Positions 58,791 through 64,000 of a stretch of DNA of 64,000 nt are shown here, piece after piece. The stretch covers positions 43,476,307 to 43,540,306 of the forward strand of contig OZ022339.1 in NCBI GenBank assembly GCA_963989245.1, in the 5' to 3' direction. Position numbers and translations under genes: made by a program. The stretch is from Nansenia antarctica. Taxonomy: Eukaryota; Chordata; Actinopteri; Argentiniformes; Microstomatidae. The notes under the pieces are model-generated. The model did no database searches. It was given only the letters and a program-made list of their open reading frames with translations, and was not told where the DNA came from. Within the stretch, counting starts at the first letter, position 1, and each line of letters opens with the position of its first letter.

Positions 58791-59147
58791 ATAAATACCT
58801 TTTAAAGGGCTTTCCTCCAGTATCCTTCTTCATCTCATCCTGTCGTTCACATCCTTCCGTCTGCTTGATTCTTCTTTCGTCTCTCTTCCTTCCTTTCAAG
58901 TTTTTTTTTCGTACTAAATTGAGGAAGGAGTCTAGGAGCTCAGCTTTCTGTTTATAGGATCACACTGTCAACAGAAAGAGCCAGGAGCATTACACAACAC
59001 TACAAACACACATGTATGTGACAAATACACACTCACGTACACACAACAGCATAGATCTCTTGTGCATGCAAGGCACACAGGACAAGCGCATGGGAGTCCA
59101 TGTGCACATGCCAGCATTAGTTGTAGTAACTTATGGTCAGCTGAAAA

Positions 59148-59258
59148 GTGTATGTGGTGTGTGTGTGTGTGTGTGTGTCTGTGTGTGTGTGTGTGTGGTG
59201 TGTGTGTGTGTCTTTGTGTGTGGTGTGTGTGTCTTTGTGTGTGGTGTGTGTGTGTGTC

Positions 59259-59329
<71 letters not shown>

Positions 59330-59342
59330 TGCGTGTGAGTGT
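59148..59342. repeat. (GT)n compound microsatellite
   Basis: GT tracts separated by gtggtgtgtgtgtctttgtg units, which themselves repeat about three times. Confidence 0.94.
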
Positions 59343-59626
59343 GCATCTGGGGCTCAGTGTGTCAGTGCACATAATAGGGCCCCACACAGGGCCTGAAGGC
59401 CACTCTGTGGGTGGGGGATGTGGGGATGGGGTGAGGGGAGGACGGGGGGCTGGAGGGAGGGGGGAGGGGCCGATGTCTCTTCTGGACGTTACTATCTGGG
59501 TCAGTGGATGAGTGGCTATGTGACCTCATTGCTCCTACATTATCATTCTTTTCCCAGTCACACACTCCACTGGGACCCAGGGAGCACCAGGAAATGGCAG
59601 AGCCCCCTACGAACACAGACACACAC

Positions 59627-59658
<32 letters not shown>

Positions 59659-60570
59659 GCACAGGGGAGGAAGCTCAGTTACGACAGCCCTGCACAGAGG
59701 GGTCAGAGGTTACCATTACAAATAGCTCACTCTCACGTTCAGCCATTCATTAGCCTGACTGGGTCCCAGACACATATGCCTCCAACACACTCCCTCTCTC
59801 CATAACACATGATAATAATATAATAATAATGATCCTGCATCTCTAAGGCCCAGGCTCCACGATGACAAAACGCAATTTCGGAGCCGATCTCTTGCCACAC
59901 AAGCATTTTCACACCGTCGCACAAAGAATCTCTGGCCACATGGATGGCCATATTTCGTATCAGCATTCTTTGCACACGCATACAGGTAACACATATTCAG
60001 GTAACTTACGTATTCGATTCATGTGTTATAGGCAAATGTAGTTCCACTACTTATATTCATTCAACACAAATGAGTTCACCGTATCAGCTCTTGAAATCGC
60101 CTGTTAGGTGCAAACGATATCTAATCATCGTGAATTCAGCCAAATCCAGCGCTGTGGAGCCTACGCCTAAGAGAGACTTGTCCCCCTGGGAGGTTGGGTC
60201 TCCCTCCTCTCTCCCTCTCTAAGCTTTAGATCTGGGGGTGTGTAGAAACACTAGAACAAGCTGTGGATGGAAGCGCTAACCCATTAGCAGCATCTCCTTC
60301 CACCCCCCCCCCAATATCTGAATCAGTCACAATCCCCTCCTCCACCATAACTCCCCACACCATCCCACACCACCCCATCCAAACCCCTCCCCCCCACCCG
60401 ACCCACACCGCATCCCCTGACTGACCCCTCCCCCCCCCCCCCCCCCCCCCAGCCCTGAACCCCTGCCAAAGGCTGTTAGAGGAATCTGATCTCCGTATAT
60501 TACATTAACATTCTCCAGATGTTCCACAGGCGGTCATCTGACACCTCTGGCAACAGAAGTGTCTAGGAGA
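59343..60570. other. Gene-free stretch
   Basis: Contains a short CA tract at about 59,631-59,655 and C-rich runs near 60,303 and 60,428-60,450. No gene recognised. Confidence 0.55.
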
Positions 60571-60574
60571 CCAG

Positions 60575-60686
<112 letters not shown>

Positions 60687-61492
60687 TACGTTGAAGGAGG
60701 GAAACATTTAGAGCTTGGAGTAAAAGAGGGAGAAAATGTGAAGAGATGGACAGTATGTTCTGTGAAAACAGAGAGGAGAGAAGAAGAATAAAAAACAAAG
60801 AGACATTGAGTACAGACAAGAACGCATAAAATCAGATGGAAGAGAGGAGGGAGACCTGAGGGCAAATGTCGGCTAACGGAGAGAGAGAGAAATGGATGGC
60901 GGCGTATGGAGGAGTATGACTGAAGAGAGAGCGAGACAGAGGAAAAGGAATCGGAGTGTGTGAGCGTGTGGACAAAATGAGAGATGGGTGGATGTGGCTC
61001 ACTGTAAACACAGATGAGGGGGAGAGAGAGAGAGAGAGTGTGGAAGGGGGGGGTAGCGGTTAAGTCGGTGGTGGAAGTGGCTCGGGGGGTTTGGTGGCCT
61101 ATGCGTTGGGTCTCCTCTCCCTCCAGCGAACCCTACATCTGTCTGGCCTTGTCTTAACGACCCTGGCCTGGGCCCTGGCTGGCCTGACTCGGTCACAGGA
61201 AGCAGCCAACCCCCAGCCCCCCGCCCCAACCCCCGGGTCTTCAGAAGGGAATGTGATCCTTTTAATAAGTCTTGTCAGTGCTCCCCGAGCCGCCATCCCC
61301 ACCCCCCACCCCCCAGCCACCAGCCCCTCTCAGCCCTTTCCAAGCTGCCCCAAACTCCCCAGCCCTTTCTAAGCCTCCCCCCAGCCCCCAAAGCCCCCCC
61401 AGCCCCACTTAGGCCCTCATAGAAGGGATACCCAAGGGATACCCAACACCCCCACTGTCCCCTTCTCCGCCGTCAGGCTTCAAAGGCTCCAC
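60687..61492. other. Gene-free stretch
   Basis: Purine-rich left half and a C-rich patch at about 61,208-61,410 with repeated cagccccc words. No gene recognised. Confidence 0.55.
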
Positions 61493-61610
<118 letters not shown>

Positions 61611-62118
61611 CGGGAGCAAGGCCTGAGGATCAGGGGCCACCAGTTGCTAGCCCCAAACCCAACCTTCCACCATTTCTGACTTCTGGTTTGTTTTGGAGTT
61701 GGTTTGTCAGTCCCCACCCCTATCCTATTGTCTTCCAGGTAATGGATTACAGTCTCATACCACAAGAGATCACAGGCTTTGGGTCGTGTACAAGCTGTCT
61801 GGACATATCAAGCCCAACTAACTCCTGCTTCTGTGTAGTGAAAGCTGCGACCAGGGTGAGCATTTGGTACCAGCAGCGTGAGACAGATCATCACTGCTGA
61901 TGACATACACTGAGGTATGGTGTATTTTGCTGTCCCGGCACAGAGAAAGTGCTTGCTGAAAACAAGAGGTCAATAAACAGACATTCGTTAGATGATCTCA
62001 ACTGTTTTGCTTTCCAGCTTTGGAAGTCGTGCCGAGATTTCTGATGACAACAATGTTTCGTCCACTCAGTCACTCACACAGACCTTGGCATGCAAGAATG
62101 CGGGCCTATGAGGGAGCT

Positions 62119-62120
<2 letters not shown>
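61611..62120. other. Gene-free stretch
   Basis: Unique sequence with no gene or repeat recognised. Confidence 0.5.
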
Positions 62121-62161
<41 letters not shown>

Positions 62162-62392
62162 TGTATATGTGGACACATTTCCACCACATTTTCCCCCCAG
62201 GAGAACATTCCTGGCCCTGTTCCATTTGTTCTGTGTGCCGTGCCGGCCCATGTATCATATCGGCTACATCCTGTGTGTGTGTGTGTGTGTGCACGTGCAC
62301 GTGTGCATGTGTGTGTGTACACGCGTGCATGTGTGTGCACTGTGTGTCTGTGTCTGTGTGTGTGTGTGTGTGTGTGTGAGTGTGTGTGCACT
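62121..62392. repeat. Two (GT)n tracts about 110 bp apart
   Basis: GT tracts at 62,121-62,158 and 62,273-62,390; the second has cacgtgcacgtgtgcatg interruptions. Confidence 0.93.
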
Positions 62393-62880
62393 CCAACACC
62401 AGGCATGAGGGGACAGTATGTTCAACAGTGTCAGTGCACACATTGAGCTCCAGTTCTATCGTTCTAAGGTTCTACCACTGGAAAGGTTCGTTTCTACAGC
62501 CTTTTCTCTCATAAAGCCAGGCTTTTCTTCCTATAGTCAACAGCAGAAAGCAATGCTTTAGACAGCACTGTCGTATTTTAGATTCAAACCAAACCTACCA
62601 GATGTCGCTATTTCAGTGATTTTATTTCAACAGGAAGGATAAGGAAAAATGGGGTGAAATAGGCATCATTACATGACAATGTTGCTCTCTCTGTCCTCCC
62701 ATTGATCCGTTGCTTTCCTCCCTCAGTGGGAGCTAGATGAAGAAAAGGGAGATGTCCTAAATATTTGAAGTGGCATTATGTCTTTGTCTGTGTGTGTCTG
62801 TGTTTGGATCAGATTAGCTTGCGTGTGTATGTGTGCTTTGCCTGACTGGGGGGGCTCAAATTCAAATATTATCACCTCTC
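62393..62880. other. Gene-free stretch
   Basis: Unique sequence with no gene or repeat recognised. Confidence 0.5.
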
Positions 62881-62884
62881 TCCG

Positions 62885-63036
<152 letters not shown>

Positions 63037-63284
63037 ATTTGAGTTCTCCCTACATTTTCCCTATATCATATTCAGCTGGTGGGGATATTATTGAATTTGA
63101 GCAGCAGTGTTGACTAGCTGTGACGCTGCTGTTGACACTAGAACATTCTATCTAAACCCCAGCATTCCTGCAGGCTCTCCACACAGGGATGGAGGGATGG
63201 AGGGAGAGGAACATCTCTAGCTGCTGTTTGTCAACACGGACAGCCAAAGGAATCTGAACTATGATAGCTATGGTTTAGGTACAG

Positions 63285-63287
63285 ACA

Positions 63288-63383
<96 letters not shown>
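63285..63383. repeat. (CA)n microsatellite
   Basis: About 99 bp of CA with a single tcacac interruption. Confidence 0.96.
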
Positions 63384-63385
<2 letters not shown>

Positions 63386-64000
63386 AGCATGTAGGTACCT
63401 GACTACATTCTTTTTTCCTGTTTTTCTTTTCGTGTTTGTTTCACAGTTTAAATAAGTGACACCTGTCTAACATCCTCACTCACTAAGAATTCCGAGATGT
63501 AATCTCCACTCACTTCACAGCGGCTTCGTTCACACTGGCGTACATATGATGCCTGTTTCACCAATGTAGTAATTACACCGCTGTAACTCTGCATTCTTTG
63601 TTGTTGTTGTTAACGGACATCGGTGAAGTGTAAAAAACACTAGCGGTTGCTCTGTTTACCTACTATACTGTAGTAATTGTGGCCTACAGCTGTGGGAGGG
63701 TGAGCCTGTCTTGGTGACTGCGACTGACATGTCATGTTGGAAGCATGTTTTCTTTTGGGTCACACTGAAGACGTGATCATGGTCTGATTTTGATTGACAT
63801 TTAATTGGCAGCAGAAGCCTGTCTGAGCTTGACGCCTATCCTAGGATTGCATGTAAATAGAATACTCTAATGAGGATAGCAACTCTGGTTCCTCTCCCCC
63901 CCCCCCCCGCCCCCGCCCAATCCCCTGTCTCTGCTCCCCCAGGGTCACAGGAAGTCACAGTGCCCCGCTGGGTAACTGAGCGTATGCAGGAAGCAGAGCC
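63384..64000. other. Gene-free right end of the window
   Basis: Unique sequence with a C-rich run near 63,895-63,915. No gene recognised before the window ends. Confidence 0.5.

Overview
The window is vertebrate nuclear DNA from a ray-finned (teleost) fish. Evidence: GT-AG introns, teleost-type tRNA-derived SINEs and MITEs, long CA/GA microsatellites, and recognisable innate-immune genes (TLR5 and ISG12/IFI27-like) plus a MARCKS-like gene. A salmoniform/esociform-type fish is possible from the repeat flavour, but I cannot fix the species.

Layout. (1) 1-12,690 and 12,691-20,600 hold two near-identical direct copies of a TLR5 segment about 12.3-12.6 kb apart. Each carries a 15-bp minisatellite, a tRNA-derived SINE head, a decayed fragment that I read as dispatched-1 (disp1), a second SINE, and the 3' part of tlr5 on the minus strand. 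Copy 2 is complete: 894 aa predicted from two coding exons. Copy 1 is cut inside the LRR exon and joined to a 21-bp minisatellite. (2) 5,876-12,690 is a large array of 21-bp units (GC-box-like plus TCF-like words). It is interrupted by two ~1-kb alternating purine-pyrimidine blocks and one unique ~0.5-kb island. (3) 22,038-30,690 and 31,379-37,362 are two direct copies of an ISG12 block. Each has a plus-strand ISG12-like gene and a minus-strand, 4-exon, 92-aa ISG12 gene facing it, and ISRE-like sites lie in front of both. Block B has lost ~2.7 kb, including the last exon of its plus-strand gene. (4) 38,087-40,753 is a two-exon MARCKSL1-like gene on the minus strand (209 aa predicted). (5) From about 41 kb to the end I see no protein-coding gene. 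This part holds many CA/GT and GA microsatellites, a GA-rich 16-bp minisatellite, a (CCTAA)n array split by a degenerate LINE reverse transcriptase, and small MITE-like pieces.

How the genes fit together. TLR5 is the flagellin receptor; ISG12 proteins are interferon-induced mitochondrial/endomembrane hydrophobic proteins. The two classes lie divergently about 2 kb apart, giving a compact innate-immune cluster with an NF-kB-like palindrome near tlr5 and ISRE-like sites at the ISG12 genes. The disp1-like relic beside tlr5 matches the DISP1-TLR5 adjacency known in tetrapods. The two block duplications could be real or partly haplotype duplications in an assembly. Differences between the copies (a SINE insertion, a 28-bp inversion, a 2.7-kb deletion, a truncation) show that they are at least distinct sequences. 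All functional statements are homology-based inference from reading the sequence; no search was run.
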